Shown: positions 52,046 through 63,082 of the stretch, in pieces
Layout of the letters: the number at the start of each line of letters is the position of its first letter
Numbering within the stretch: position 1 is the stretch's first letter
Assembly: GCA_021502835.1 (NCBI GenBank)
Contig: JAKFGP010000002.1
Coordinates: forward strand, 233,278-297,277
Origin: Streptomyces thinghirensis
Lineage (GTDB): Bacteria; Actinomycetota; Actinomycetia; Streptomycetales; Streptomycetaceae
Length of the DNA: 64,000 nt
Reading direction: 5' to 3'
Notes under the pieces: model-generated
Seen by the model: the letters and a program-made list of their open reading frames with translations, nothing else
Told to the model about the DNA's origin: nothing
Databases searched by the model: none
Program-made: the position numbers and the translations under genes

Positions 52046-53043
52046 TCACTCCCACGACCCCTGCGCCGCCGGCAGCTCACCCACCTCGGCCAGATCCCGC
52101 TCGGTCAGCCGCAGCCGTGCCGCCCCCGCGTTCTCGGTCACCCAGCGTTCCCGCTTGGTCCCCGGCACCGGCACCACGTGCTTTCCCTGCGCCAGCACCC
52201 AGGCCAGCGCCACCTGGGCCGGTGTGACCCCGTCACCGTGCCGGGCCGCGATCCGGCGCAGGCCGGCCACGATCGGCTGGTTGGCCGCCATCATCTCGGC
52301 GGTGAAGCGGGGGTGCCGGGCGCGCAGGTCCTCCGGCTCGAAACCCTGCCCGGGGGTCAGCGTCCCGGTCAGGAAGCCGTTGCCGAGCGGCATCGCGGCG
52401 AGGAAACCGACACCGCGCGTCACGCACCACGGCAGCAGCGTCCGCAGCGCCTCCGGCGACCACACCGACAGCTCCGCCTCCACCGCGCTCACCGGGAAGA
52501 CCTGCTGCACCCGCTCCAGTTGCCGGATCGTGGCGTCGTGCAGCTGGGCACCCGGACGCCGGGCCGACCGCGCGCCGACCTCGCAGAGCCCGAGGGCCCG
52601 TACCTTCCCGGCCCGGACCAGCTCCGCCATCGCGCCCCTGGTCCCCTCGACGGGTATCTCGGGATCGGCACGGTGCAGCTGGTAGAGGTCGATGACGTCC
52701 GTCTGCAGCCGGCGCAGCGAGGCGTCGCACGGCACGTCTCACACAGCCGGGGCGGCCGTTGGCCACGATGTGCTGATCACCCACCAGCAGGCCGACCTTG
52801 GTCGACACGAAGGCGTCGGACCGCCGCTCCTTCAGCACCCGTCCCAGCAGCAGCTCGTTGGTGAACGGGCCGTACATGTCCGCCGTGTCCAGCAGGGAGA
52901 CACCCAGGTCGAGGGCCCGGTGCACCGCCCTGACCGACTCTTCCCCGCTGCCGCGACGCGCTGTACGCCCAGTTCATCGGCATGCAACCCAGTCCGACGG
53001 CCCCCACCGCGAGCGCCGTCGCGCCGATCGTCCTGCGCTCCAC
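52046..53043 (-). CDS. aldo/keto reductase
   Basis: NADPH-dependent reductase of about 331 residues. The GTG at 53043 gives VERRTIGATALAVGAVGLGC. The catalytic region is LLDTADMYGPFTNELLLGRV (Asp, Tyr), then VSTKVGL (Lys); the histidine lies in DLYQLHRADPEIPVEG. The C-terminal cofactor region is VVPVPGTKRERWVTENAGA. Frames change near 52960 and 52740. It ends LPAAQGSWE. Substrate unknown. Confidence 0.9.
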
Positions 53044-53118
53044 CGGTCGTGACCTCTCCTCGTCAGGCCACCCAACCTAACCTCTGCCCTTCCGCGCCCC
53101 TGACATAGCCTCCCGACC

Positions 53119-54060
53119 ATGACCCTGACGTGTGGCTGCCCATCCCGCCGGACGAGATCGAGGGCCTCCCCGAGGGCCCCGCCCACCGCTACTGGAACGG
53201 CGAGGAGGACTTCCCCGCCGACCCGGCCGACTGCGCGTTCTACGTCGTCCCCTACATGAAGCCCAGCGGGATCGGCATACGCCCGCTGCCGGACATGCGC
53301 GCCCGTCCAGGTCGTCCAGACGCTCTCCGCCGGCATCGACCACGTGGAGCCCGGGCTGGGGCACCTGCCCGCAGGCGTACGGCTGTGCAACGCGCGCGGC
53401 GTGCACGAGGCCAGCACCGCGAACTCACCCTGGCCCTGATCCTGGCGTCGCTGCGCGGCGTCCCCGACTTCGTCCGGGCGCAGGACCGGGGCGAGTGGCT
53501 CGGCGGGTTCCGGCCGGCGCTCGCCGACCGGAAGGTGCTGATCGTCGGGTACGGCCCGATCGGCGCCGCGATCGAGGACCGGCTCGCGCCCTTCGAGGTC
53601 GCGCCGGTGGTGCGCGTCGCGCGCTCCGCCCGCACCACGGCGCGCGGTCCGGTGCATCCGCTCACCGAACTCCCCGCCCTGCTCCCGGAGGCGGACGTCG
53701 TCGTCATCTCCACGCCGCTCACCGAGGCCACCCGCGGCCTGGCCAACGCGGACTTCCTGGCCCGGATGAAGGACGGCGCCCTGCTCGTCAACGTCGCGCG
53801 CGGCCCCGTCGTCGACACGAAGGCGTTGCTCGCCGAACTGGAGAGCGGGCGCCTCACCGCCGCCCTCGATGTGACCGACCCCGAACCGCTGCCGCCGGGC
53901 CACCCCTGTGGCATGCTCCCGGCATAGTCATCCAGCCCGCACGCCGGCGGGCCGACCTCCGCGTTCCCGCCACGCGCCAAAGCGGCTGATGGTGGACCAG
54001 TTGAGCCGTTTCGTGAACCAGGAGCCGTTGCGCAACGTGATCCTGACGACGGGCGCGTAA
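53119..54060 (+). CDS. D-isomer-specific 2-hydroxyacid dehydrogenase
   Basis: NAD(P)-dependent dehydrogenase of about 313 residues. After an indel near 53130 it reads VWLPIPPDEIEGLPEGPAHR. The family blocks are VQTLSAGIDHVEPGL, ALADRKVLIVGYGPIGAAIEDRLAPF (Rossmann GxGxxG), VVISTPLTEATRGLANADFLARMKDGALLVNVARGPVVDTKAL and AALDVTDPEPLPPGHP. The catalytic histidine region (LWHAPGIVIQPH) is split by indels near 53910 and 53940. The end LMVDQLSRFVNQEPLRNVIL reaches the TAA at 54058-54060. Substrate not predictable. Confidence 0.87.
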
Positions 54061-54247
54061 TCCGTTTCAGGTACCCTCCGCAACTCCCCGGATGCGGTGG
54101 GTACGCGCATATCCGCTGGTCGTCTACGGAGCGTAGAGAACCTATGTCCCTGAGTGACGAGACTGGTGTATCGTCCGACAGGGGATGCGCCGCGCACGGT
54201 TCGGCGCCGGGGATGGACATCTCAGACTGTGAGGGGGCGCACGGGCG

Positions 54248-57200
54248 ATGCACGGCCTGTGGACGAACAACCCGACGCGGCGAAGCGCCGCCGCCGGCGA
54301 CCCTGGCGCACGACCACGACCAGCGCAGACGGGGTCAGCACGGCGAGCCCGGCGCCGCCACCGGCCGGTGCGGGCCTCACCACCGCCGGCCGAGCGGCCG
54401 CAAGAGGCAGGCCAGCCGCCGCACCGGGCCCGCGGACACGGGGGCGGCGGACCGGAGGCTCGGTGAGTCCGCCGCCCCCCGTGCCGACTCTGGACGGAGC
54501 GCTGCGGACGCAGCCCGCCCCGGCCGCTGCTGCCCCGCCGTCGGCCGCCGCCGGCGGACCGACCTTCGTCCGTCGCTCGTGCTGGCTCGGGTCTGCGCGG
54601 CATACGCCGTCGTTCCGCGCTCGGCTGGGGTTCGACCACGTTGCCAGATCATGGGTGACTTCGGGCTGAGCGCCGCCGCGGCGCCGCCGGCTCTCCTGCC
54701 TCCTCTACGCCCGTGGGCCCCGGGTCCGGTTCCGGCCGGCCTGGCTGCTGTTCGCCCTCTCCTCGGCGATGGCGTCCCTGGGCAACCTGGTCTGGGGTGG
54801 TACGAGGTCGTCCTGCGGCAGCCGGTGCCCAGCCCCAGCTACGCGGACCTGTTCCTTCTGTGCTTCGCGCCGCCCGCCATCGTGGGGCTGCTGGTGCTGG
54901 CCAAGCGGCCGGTGACGAAGGCGCCGGCTGGATCTGCCTGGGCCTGACGCCTGGCTGATCGGCGGTTCGCTGCCGACCCTCGGCGGGAGCCTGGCGCTCG
55001 CCCAGGCGGCGAAGGCCGGGGCGGCCACCGTGCGCGCACTCCGCGCGCTCGGTGGCCTACCCGCTGCTCGACATCGCCTTCGTCAGCATGGTGCTCGCCC
55101 TGCACTTCCGGTCGCCGGTCTGCCGGTCCGCGGTCAACACCCGCCATCGGCGCCTGCCCTGACGGCGGTCTGCGACGCCCTGTTCACCTCACCGCTGCTG
55201 CATAACAACTACCGCTCCGGCCAGTTGCTCGACGCCGGCTGGTTCGCCGGCTCACTGCTGCTCGCGTACGCCCCCTGGGCCGCGTCCCGGCACGGGCGGC
55301 CGTCGGCCGAGGAAGGACCCGGCGGGCACACGCGTGGTGCGCGAACACCTGCCCGGGCAGCGCGGCACCGGTCACCGGCCCGCGCCGGCGCCCGCGCCCG
55401 GGAGCGAGCGCGGCCGCTTTCCGGCCTCCCGGCCCATCGCCGGGTCGCTGGCCGCGCTCACGCCGTACTCGCCGCCGCGGTCTGCACCCTGGGCATCCTC
55501 TACAACGTGCTCAACGGCCGCAGCGTCGACTGCGTGGTGCTGCTGACCGGCGGCACCGTGGTGCTCGCGCTGGTCCGTTCGGTAGGGCATCATGCTGCTC
55601 GACAACATCACCCTCACCCAGGAACTGGCCCAGAAGGAGAACCACTTCCGCTCCCTGGTACAGGGCTCCAGCGACGTCATCATGATCGCCGCGCCCAACG
55701 GCATCCTCCGATACGTCTCCCCGGCCGCCGCCGGGGTCTACGGAAGCCCCGCCGAGGAACTCTGGGCAGCGAACTGGCCGGTCTCATCCACCCGGAGGAC
55801 CTCGGCTGCGTGGTGCACGAGGTACGCTCGGTTCCTCGCCGCGAGCCCGGTCGAGGAGCCCACCATGCGTATCGAGTGCCGCTTCCGCCCGGGGACGGCG
55901 GCTGGCTCAACGTCGAGTCCACCGTCAACCGCCACCACGGGGGCCTGATCTTCAACAGCCGGGACGTGACCGAGAGAGTCCGCCTCCAGGCGCAGCTCCA
56001 GCACAACGCCGAACACGACCCGCTGACCGACCTGCCCAACCGCGCCCTGTTCACCCGGCGCGTCCAGCAGGCCCTGTCCGGCCGCCGTGCCTCCGACCGC
56101 GCGCGCTCCCCTGCGCGGTACGGCGGTGCTCTTCATCGACCTCGACGGCTTCAAGGCCGTCAACGACACCATCGGGCACCAGGCCGGCGACGAGTTGCTC
56201 GTGCAGGCCGCTCGCAGACTCCACGAGGCCGTCCGCAAGGGGGACACCGCCTCCCGGCTGGGCGGCGACGAGTTCGCGGCCCTGATCGTCGGGGACGGCG
56301 CCCGGGACCGGGCCGCCCGCGAGGTCACATCCTGGAACTCGCCGACCGTCTCAGGATGACGCTCTCGCAGCCCTACCTCATCGACGGCAACGATGTCCGT
56401 GTCAACGCCTCCATCGGGGTCGCCTTCGCCGAACCGGGCCTCGGCGCGGGCGAGCTGCTGCGCAACGCCGACCTCGCGATGTACCGCGCCAAGGCGGGCG
56501 GCAAGGGACGCGTCGAGCTGTACCGATTTCAGATGCAGCAGGACGTCGCGGCCGCAAGGCCGAGCTGGCCACGCGCCTGCGGGCGGCGCTGCACGACGGC
56601 GAGTTCGCGCTGCTCCACCGGCCGGTGGTCTCCCTGGACGGACGGCCGGATCACGTCGGTCTGCGCCCGGGCCGCGCTGGCGCTCCTCCCAGGGGGTGCT
56701 GTTCACCTCGCCGAGTTCCTGCGCGTGACCGAGGACGGCGACAAGACCGCCGAACTGGACCGCTGGGTGCTCCAGGAGGCCGTCGAGCAGGCCGCCGAAC
56801 GCGCGGCGGCCGGGCTGTCGTCGGCCGTCGCCATACGCATCGGCGCCCGTCGGCTGCTGGACCGCTCCATGCCGCTGGGATCGGTGGAGGCCCTGCTGAC
56901 CCGGCACGGACTGCCACCCGGCTCACTTGTGATCGAACTGTCGGACATCGACCCACGGGTCGGCCTGGACGGAGCTGGACCGCCGGCTGAACGCCCTGCA
57001 GAAGGGTCGGCGTCCGCATCGCCCTGGACGGCTTCGGCAACGGCTACGCGGCGATCACCGCGCTCCGGCGCCTCCCCGTGGACGTCCTCCAAGCTCGACC
57101 GCGGCCTGATCGGGGGCGTCGTGGAGTCGGCGCGGCTGCACAAGATCACCAGTGGTCTGCTGCGCATCGCCACCGACCCGGGCTGAAGTCCGTGGCCGAC

Positions 57201-57442
57201 GGGGTGACCTGCCCGAGCAGATCGTCGCCCTGCGCGCAGTGGGCTGTACGCACGGCGTGGGCGTTCTCCGGGCCGCTGGACGAGTACCGGCTGCTGCAGA
57301 GCGCTCAAAACCGGCCACTACCCGGTGCCGCACGGACCGGCCGAACCGGCGCTTAGCGGGCGTCACCTCCGGGCTTCCGACTGTCCTGCGTGGTGGCACG
57401 TCTTTGCGCTCACATAATGAGACTCCCGTCCCACCCACTTGA
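54248..57442 (+). CDS. membrane PAS-GGDEF protein with degenerate EAL domain
   Basis: c-di-GMP-type sensor of about 1,060 residues. The start is uncertain; ATG 54248 follows GAGGGGG. A multi-helix membrane region spans about 54660-55600 (for example [37 protein letters not shown]). Then a PAS domain ([20 protein letters not shown]). The GGDEF domain is intact: [49 protein letters not shown]. The EAL domain is eroded: CARARW replaces [16 protein letters not shown] replaces the LEITE motif, and [19 protein letters not shown] has DGFG for DDFG. Predicted cyclase, not phosphodiesterase. Frames break about every 100 bases. The frame ending [11 protein letters not shown] gives the TGA at 57440-57442. 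Matches the position of S. coelicolor SCO5511, from memory. Confidence 0.8.
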
Positions 57443-57476
57443 CAGTGGGGGCGTGCCGGGAGGAAGGTCGAGTGCC

Positions 57477-57518
57477 ATGCGCACCCGAATTCTCGTACTT
57501 GGAAAGCGCGTCGGCTGA
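57477..57518 (+). CDS. ilvB leader peptide (attenuation)
   Basis: A 13-residue reading frame, MRTRILVLGKRVG, preceded by GGAGGAAGG about 10 bases upstream. It contains Ile-Leu-Val-Leu in a row and a further Val, the three end products of the pathway encoded downstream. This matches the leader-peptide attenuation scheme described for branched-chain amino-acid genes in Streptomyces. Stalling of the ribosome here under starvation would favour antitermination. Confidence 0.9.
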   Translation: MRTRILVLGKRVG

Positions 57519-57527
57519 GCAGGTGAC

Positions 57528-57605
57528 GTCCGGACCACCCCGGACTCCCCGCGACCCACACCCGGCGCGCTCCCCTCGCTTGCCTTATGGCACGAGGGCT
57601 TTGTT
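57528..57605 (+). promoter_or_regulatory. ilvB attenuator (hairpin plus terminator)
   Basis: Directly after the leader peptide is a hairpin GTCCGG-ACCACC-CCGGAC (57528-57545). It is followed by a terminator-like stem CCCTCG...CGAGGG (57573-57598) with inner TGCC/GGCA pairing and a downstream CTTTGTT. The second stem lies about 80 bases before ilvB. Together with the leader peptide they form an attenuator. The alternative antiterminator pairing was not worked out. Confidence 0.78.
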
Positions 57606-57683
57606 GCACCAGCACCGCTGAGCAACAGCCACACACCGCCCGAAACCTCGCAAAAAACCCTCAGCATCGAGAAGAGAATGCCG

Positions 57684-59509
57684 ATGACCGAGCAGGCCAC
57701 CGGGGCCCATCACCCGCAGCCGCGGCCCCGATCCGGAGGACAGTCCGCCCCCGAGCACGTCACGGGTGCGCAGGCCCTCATCCGCTCTCTCGAGGAGGTC
57801 GGCGCCGACACGGTATTCGGCATCCCCGGCGGGTGCATCCTTCCGGCGTACGACCCGCTATGGACTCGGCCAAGGTGCGTCACGTCCTGGTCCGCCACGA
57901 GCAGGGCGCCGGCCACGCGGCCGAGGGCTACGCGCAGGCCACCGGGAAGGTGGGCGTCTGCATGGCGACCTCGGGACCCGGCGCCACCAACCTGGTCACG
58001 CCGCTCGCCGACGCGCACATGGACTCAGTGCCGATGGTCGCGATCACCGGCCAGGTCGCCTCCAAGGCGATCGGCACGGACGCCTTCCAGGAGGCCGACA
58101 TCGTCGGCATCAGCATGCCGATCACCAAGCACAACTTCCTCGTCACCAAGGCCGAGGACATCCCCCGGGTGATCGCGCAGGCGTTCCACATCGCCTCCAC
58201 CGGCCGCCCGGGCCCGGTCCTGGTCGACATCGCCAAGGACGCCCTCCAGAAGACCACCTTCTCCTGGCCGCCGGTCATGGACCTCGCCCGGCTACCGCCC
58301 GGTCACCAAGCCGCACGCCAAGCAGATCCGCGAGGCCGCCAAGCTCATCACCGCCGCGAAGCGCCCGTGCTCTACGTCGGCGGCGGCGTCCTCAAGGCGC
58401 GGGCCACCGCCGAGCTGAGGTCCTCGCCGAACTCACCGGAGCGCCCGTCACCACCACCCTGATGGCGCTCGGCGCGTTCCCCGACGCCACCCGCTGCACT
58501 GGGAATGCGGGCATGCACGTGGGTCACCGCCGTCACCGCGCTGCAGAAGGCCGACCTGATCGTCGCCCTCGGAGCCCGCTCGACGACCGCGTCACCGGCA
58601 AGCTGGACAGCTTCGCCCCGTACGCCAAGATCGTCCACGCCGACATCGACCCGGCCGAGATCGGCAAGAACCGCGCCGCCACGTGCGATCGTCGGCGACG
58701 CCCGGGAGGTCATCGCCGACCTCGTGCAGGCCGTCCAGAAGGAGACAGCGAGGGCAACACCGGCGACTACAGCCCTGGTGGAAGGACCTGAAGCCGCTGG
58801 CGCGACATGTTCACCTCGGCTACGACTGTTCGAGGACGGTTCGCTCTCCCGGGAGCAGGTCATCGAGCGCATCGGGCAGCTCTGCGCCCGACGACCAGGT
58901 CGATCTTCGCGGCCGGCGTCGGCCAGCACCAGATGTGGGCTGCGTACTCGTCCAGTACGAGCGGCCCGCCAGTTGGTTGAACTCGGCGGCGCCGGAACCA
59001 TGGGGTACGCCGTCCCGGCCGCCATGGGCGCCAAGGCCGGCGCGCCCGAGCAGACCGTCTGGGCGATCGACGGCGACGGCTGCTTCCAGGATGACCAACC
59101 AGGAACTCGCCACCTGCCTTTAACAACATCCCGATCAAGGTCGCCGTCATCAACAACGGCGCCCCCGGATGGTCTCGCCAGTGGTGACCCTGTTCTACAA
59201 CCAGCGCTACTTCAACACGGTGCTGCACTCCGGCCCCGAGGACGTCAACCTGACGCCCGCGACCCGGGTCCCCGACTTCGTGAAGCTGTCGGAGGCCATG
59301 GGCTGCTACGCCATCCGCTGCGAGGACCCCGCCGGTCTCCGACAAGGTTATCGAAGAGGCGAACTCGATCAACGACCAGCCTGTTTGTTGCCGACTTCAT
59401 CGTCCACGAGGACGCGATGGTCTGGCCTATGGTCGCCGCCGCACCTCCAACGACGAGATCATGGGCTGCCCGACGTCTCGCCTGACTTCGCGACAACGAA
59501 GACGACTGA
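57684..59509 (+). CDS. ilvB: acetolactate synthase large subunit
   Basis: ThDP- and FAD-dependent enzyme of about 613 residues, first common step of valine, leucine and isoleucine synthesis. The ATG at 57684 ([16 protein letters not shown]) has a better-spaced GAAGAG site than the in-frame ATG at 57678. Motifs are [37 protein letters not shown] (catalytic glutamate), [18 protein letters not shown] and [19 protein letters not shown] (ThDP-binding GDG). It ends near DNEDD at the TGA at 59507-59509. At least 15 indels interrupt it, more than in any gene before it. Confidence 0.94.
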
Positions 59510-59529
59510 GCGAGAGAGACCCAGAGATC

Positions 59530-60068
59530 ATGTCCAAGCACATCGCCTGTCCTGGTGGAGAACACGCCCGGCATCCTCGCCCGGATCGCCGCCCTGTTCC
59601 TCCTCCCCGCGCCGGCTTCAACATCCGACTCGCTCGCCGTCGGCGTCACCGAGCACCCCGACATCTCCCGCATCACCATCGTGGTGAGCGTCGAGGAGTT
59701 CCGCTGGAGCAGGTCGCCCAAGCAGCTCAACAAGCTGGTCAACGTGCTCAAGATCGTCGAGCTGGGCCCACCCAGGCGGTCCAGCGCGAACTCGTCCTGG
59801 TGAAGGTGCGCGCCGACGGCCTGGGCAGACGCGCTCCCAGATCGTCGAGATCGTCCAGCTGTTCCGCGCGCCAAGACCGTCGACGCCCTCCCCGGAAGGC
59901 CGTCACCATCGAGGCCACAAACAGCTAGCGACAAGCTGTCCGCCATGCTCAAGATGCTGGAGCCGTACGGCATCAAGGAACTCGTCCAGTCCCGGCACGA
60001 TCGCCATGGGCCGCAGCGCCGTTCGATCACGGGACCGCTCGCTTCGCGCACTCGACCGGTCCGCATAA
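59530..60068 (+). CDS. ilvN: acetolactate synthase small (regulatory) subunit
   Basis: Regulatory subunit of about 174 residues, which confers valine feedback on IlvB. It begins MSKH and, after indels, VENTPGILARIAALF (ACT domain), the FNIDSLAVGVTEHPDISRIT region, and QLNKLVNVLKIVEL. Then RELVLVKVRAD, a second ACT-like domain and KLSAMLKMLEPYGIKELVQS. It ends LRALDRSA at the TAA at 60066-60068. It is 20 bases after ilvB. Also called ilvH. Confidence 0.92.
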
Positions 60069-60186
60069 CGACGGAAACGGGCGGTCGCGAACACCACCGG
60101 CCGCCCGCATCCCGAGACCCCGAAACTTCCCTTCCCCTCACCGGCATACGGTGGGACGCAACACCTGCACACAAGGAGAGAACCCA

Positions 60187-61198
<1,012 letters not shown>

Positions 61199-61225
61199 TA
61201 CGAACGCTCCGCGACGGTGCCGCCA

Positions 61226-61253
61226 GTCCGGGCCTCGCGGGCTCCACCCGGAC
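61226..61253 (+). terminator. hairpin after ilvC
   Basis: A stem GTCCGGG / CCCGGAC (7 bp) encloses a 14-base loop, 28 bases beyond the ilvC end. It may terminate the ilv transcript. The remaining 200 bases before serA hold no recognisable gene; TAGACT at 61352-61357 could be a -10 box. Confidence 0.55.
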
Positions 61254-61463
61254 CGCTCTCAAACGCCGGAGCGGATTCTCGTTGGCCACCCTGTACAGCC
61301 ACTTCCGGGTGATCCTTCCGCAGAGGCGCAGGACGCCCTGCACCGCGCCACTAGACTGCTGCACAACATGCGCGTCGGGCCCACGCGCGGCGTCTTCCAC
61401 GCGGCCACCAACCCTCACCGCCTGCGGCCTGTCGGGACGGCCGTCCGCGACTTTGAGGACTCA

Positions 61464-63001
61464 CGGACTCGAAACCTGTCGTACTCATCGCTGAAGAGCT
61501 CCCGCGACGTGGACGCACTGCCCGACTCGAGATCCCGCCATGCAACCGGCGCGGACCAGGCCGAACTTCCCGCCATCGCCGACGTGGACGCGATCCTGGT
61601 CCGCTCCGCGACCGAAGGTCGACGCCGAGGCCATCGCCGCCGCGAAGAAGCTAAGGTCGTCGCCCGCGCGCCGGTGTCGGCCTGGACGGCGTGGACGTCT
61701 CCGCCGCCGCAAGGCAGGCGTGATGGTGTCCAACGCCCGACCTCCAACATCGTGACCGCCGCCGAGCTGGCCTGCGGCCTGATCGTCGCCACCGCCCGCA
61801 ACATCCGCAGGCCGGCGCCGCGCTCAAGAACGGCGAGTGGAACGCCAGCAGTACACCGGCGTCAACCGAGAAGACCCTCGGTGTCACGTCGGCCTCCGGC
61901 CGCAACGGCGCCCTCGTCGCGCAGCGCCTTGTCGGCCTTCGGTATGAGGTCTCGCCTACGACCCCCTACGTGCGGCCGCGCGGGCCGCAGATGGCGTCAA
62001 GGTGCTGTCGCTGGACGAGGCTGCTCGAGTCTCCGCTCCATCACCGTCCACCTGCCGAAGACCCAGCCCTCGGCCTGATCGGCGACAGGCGCGCGCGGTC
62101 AAGCCGACCGCATCGTCCAACGCGCCGCCGCGCGCGCGGCGGCGTCGTCGACGGAGGCGCGTACTCGGCGCTGAGGGAGGGCGGCGCGAGCGCCGGGCCT
62201 GGACGTGTACGCCGGAGCCGATGCCCGACTCACCGCGTTCCATCGACCCCGGTGGTCTGCACCCGCACCTCGGCGCCTCCACCGACGAGGCCCGAACCGG
62301 CATCGCCGTCATGGAATCCCGTCCGCCCCTCGCCCTCGCCGGTGAGCTGGTGCCGACGCGGTCAACGTCCAGGGCGGTGTCGCCGAGGACGTCAAGCCGG
62401 GTCTGCCGCTCGCCGAGCGCCTCGGCCGCATCTTCACCGCGCGCTGGCCAGCGGGTCGCCGTCCGCCTCGACGTCGAGGTCTACGGCGAGATCACCCAGC
62501 ACGACGTGAAGGTGCTGGAGCTCTCCGCGCTCAAGGGCGTGGCGAGGACGTCGTCGACGCGGTGGCTACGTCAGCGCCCGCGTCGCGCAGGAGCGCGGCG
62601 GCGAGGTCGGCTGACCACCAGCTCGAAGGTCCCCGGAGCACCGCAACGTCGTCACCGTGCGCGGCGCCCTCTCGGACGGCGAGAGGGTGGAAGCCCGGCA
62701 CGCTGGCCGGCGGGAGCGCCTCAGAAGATCGTCACCGTCGGCGAGTACGGCGTGGACCTCGCCCTCGCCGACCACATGGTCGTCCTGCGCTACGAGGACC
62801 GTCCGGCGTCGTCGGCACCGTCGGCCGCGTCATCGGCGAGGCCGGCATCAACATCGCCGGCATGCGGGTCGCCCCGCGCGCGACGGTCGGCGGCGGGCGC
62901 TGGCCGTGCTGACCGTCGACGACACGGTGCCCTCCGGGGTGCTGGCCGAAGGTCGCGGCGGAGATCGGGGCCACGTCGGCCGGTCAGTGAACCTCGTCTG
63001 A
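61464..63001 (+). CDS. serA: D-3-phosphoglycerate dehydrogenase
   Basis: First enzyme of serine synthesis, about 530 residues in the long form with ASB and ACT domains. The start codon is disrupted; coding similarity begins SKPVVLIAEELS near 61469. Recognisable pieces are IADVDAILVRSAT, SNIVTAAELACGLIVATARN, SALSAFGM (Rossmann strand, broken), SITVHLPKT, LDVYGEITQHDVKVLELSALKGV (ASB domain) and VGTVGRVIGEAGINIAGM (ACT domain). It ends RSVNLV at TGA 62999-63001. Frames break about every 50-80 bases, the densest errors in the window. Confidence 0.92.
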
Positions 63002-63010
63002 CATTTACGC

Positions 63011-63082
63011 GTGCCCGGGGGCTCCCGCCCCGGGCCCCACGTTCGCCCTGAACGGGCTCGTCCTCAAACGCCGGACGGGCTG
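63011..63082. repeat. Streptomyces intergenic repeat with GC hairpin (copy 2, inverted)
   Basis: Inverted copy of the element at 33446-33520. It reads, on the minus strand, CAGCCCGTCCGGCGTTTGAG then GACGAG and CCGTTCAGG, and carries a GGGCCCGGGG.../CCCCCGGGC hairpin. It lies between convergent serA and the MFS gene; the MFS stop codon (TGA in GTTTGAG) falls inside it, so it may act as a bidirectional terminator. Confidence 0.8.

Noticed and set aside
57443..57450. TTGACA at 57439-57444 as an ilvB promoter -35 box
   Set aside because: No -10 box lies at suitable spacing, and the site overlaps the end of the upstream coding frame.
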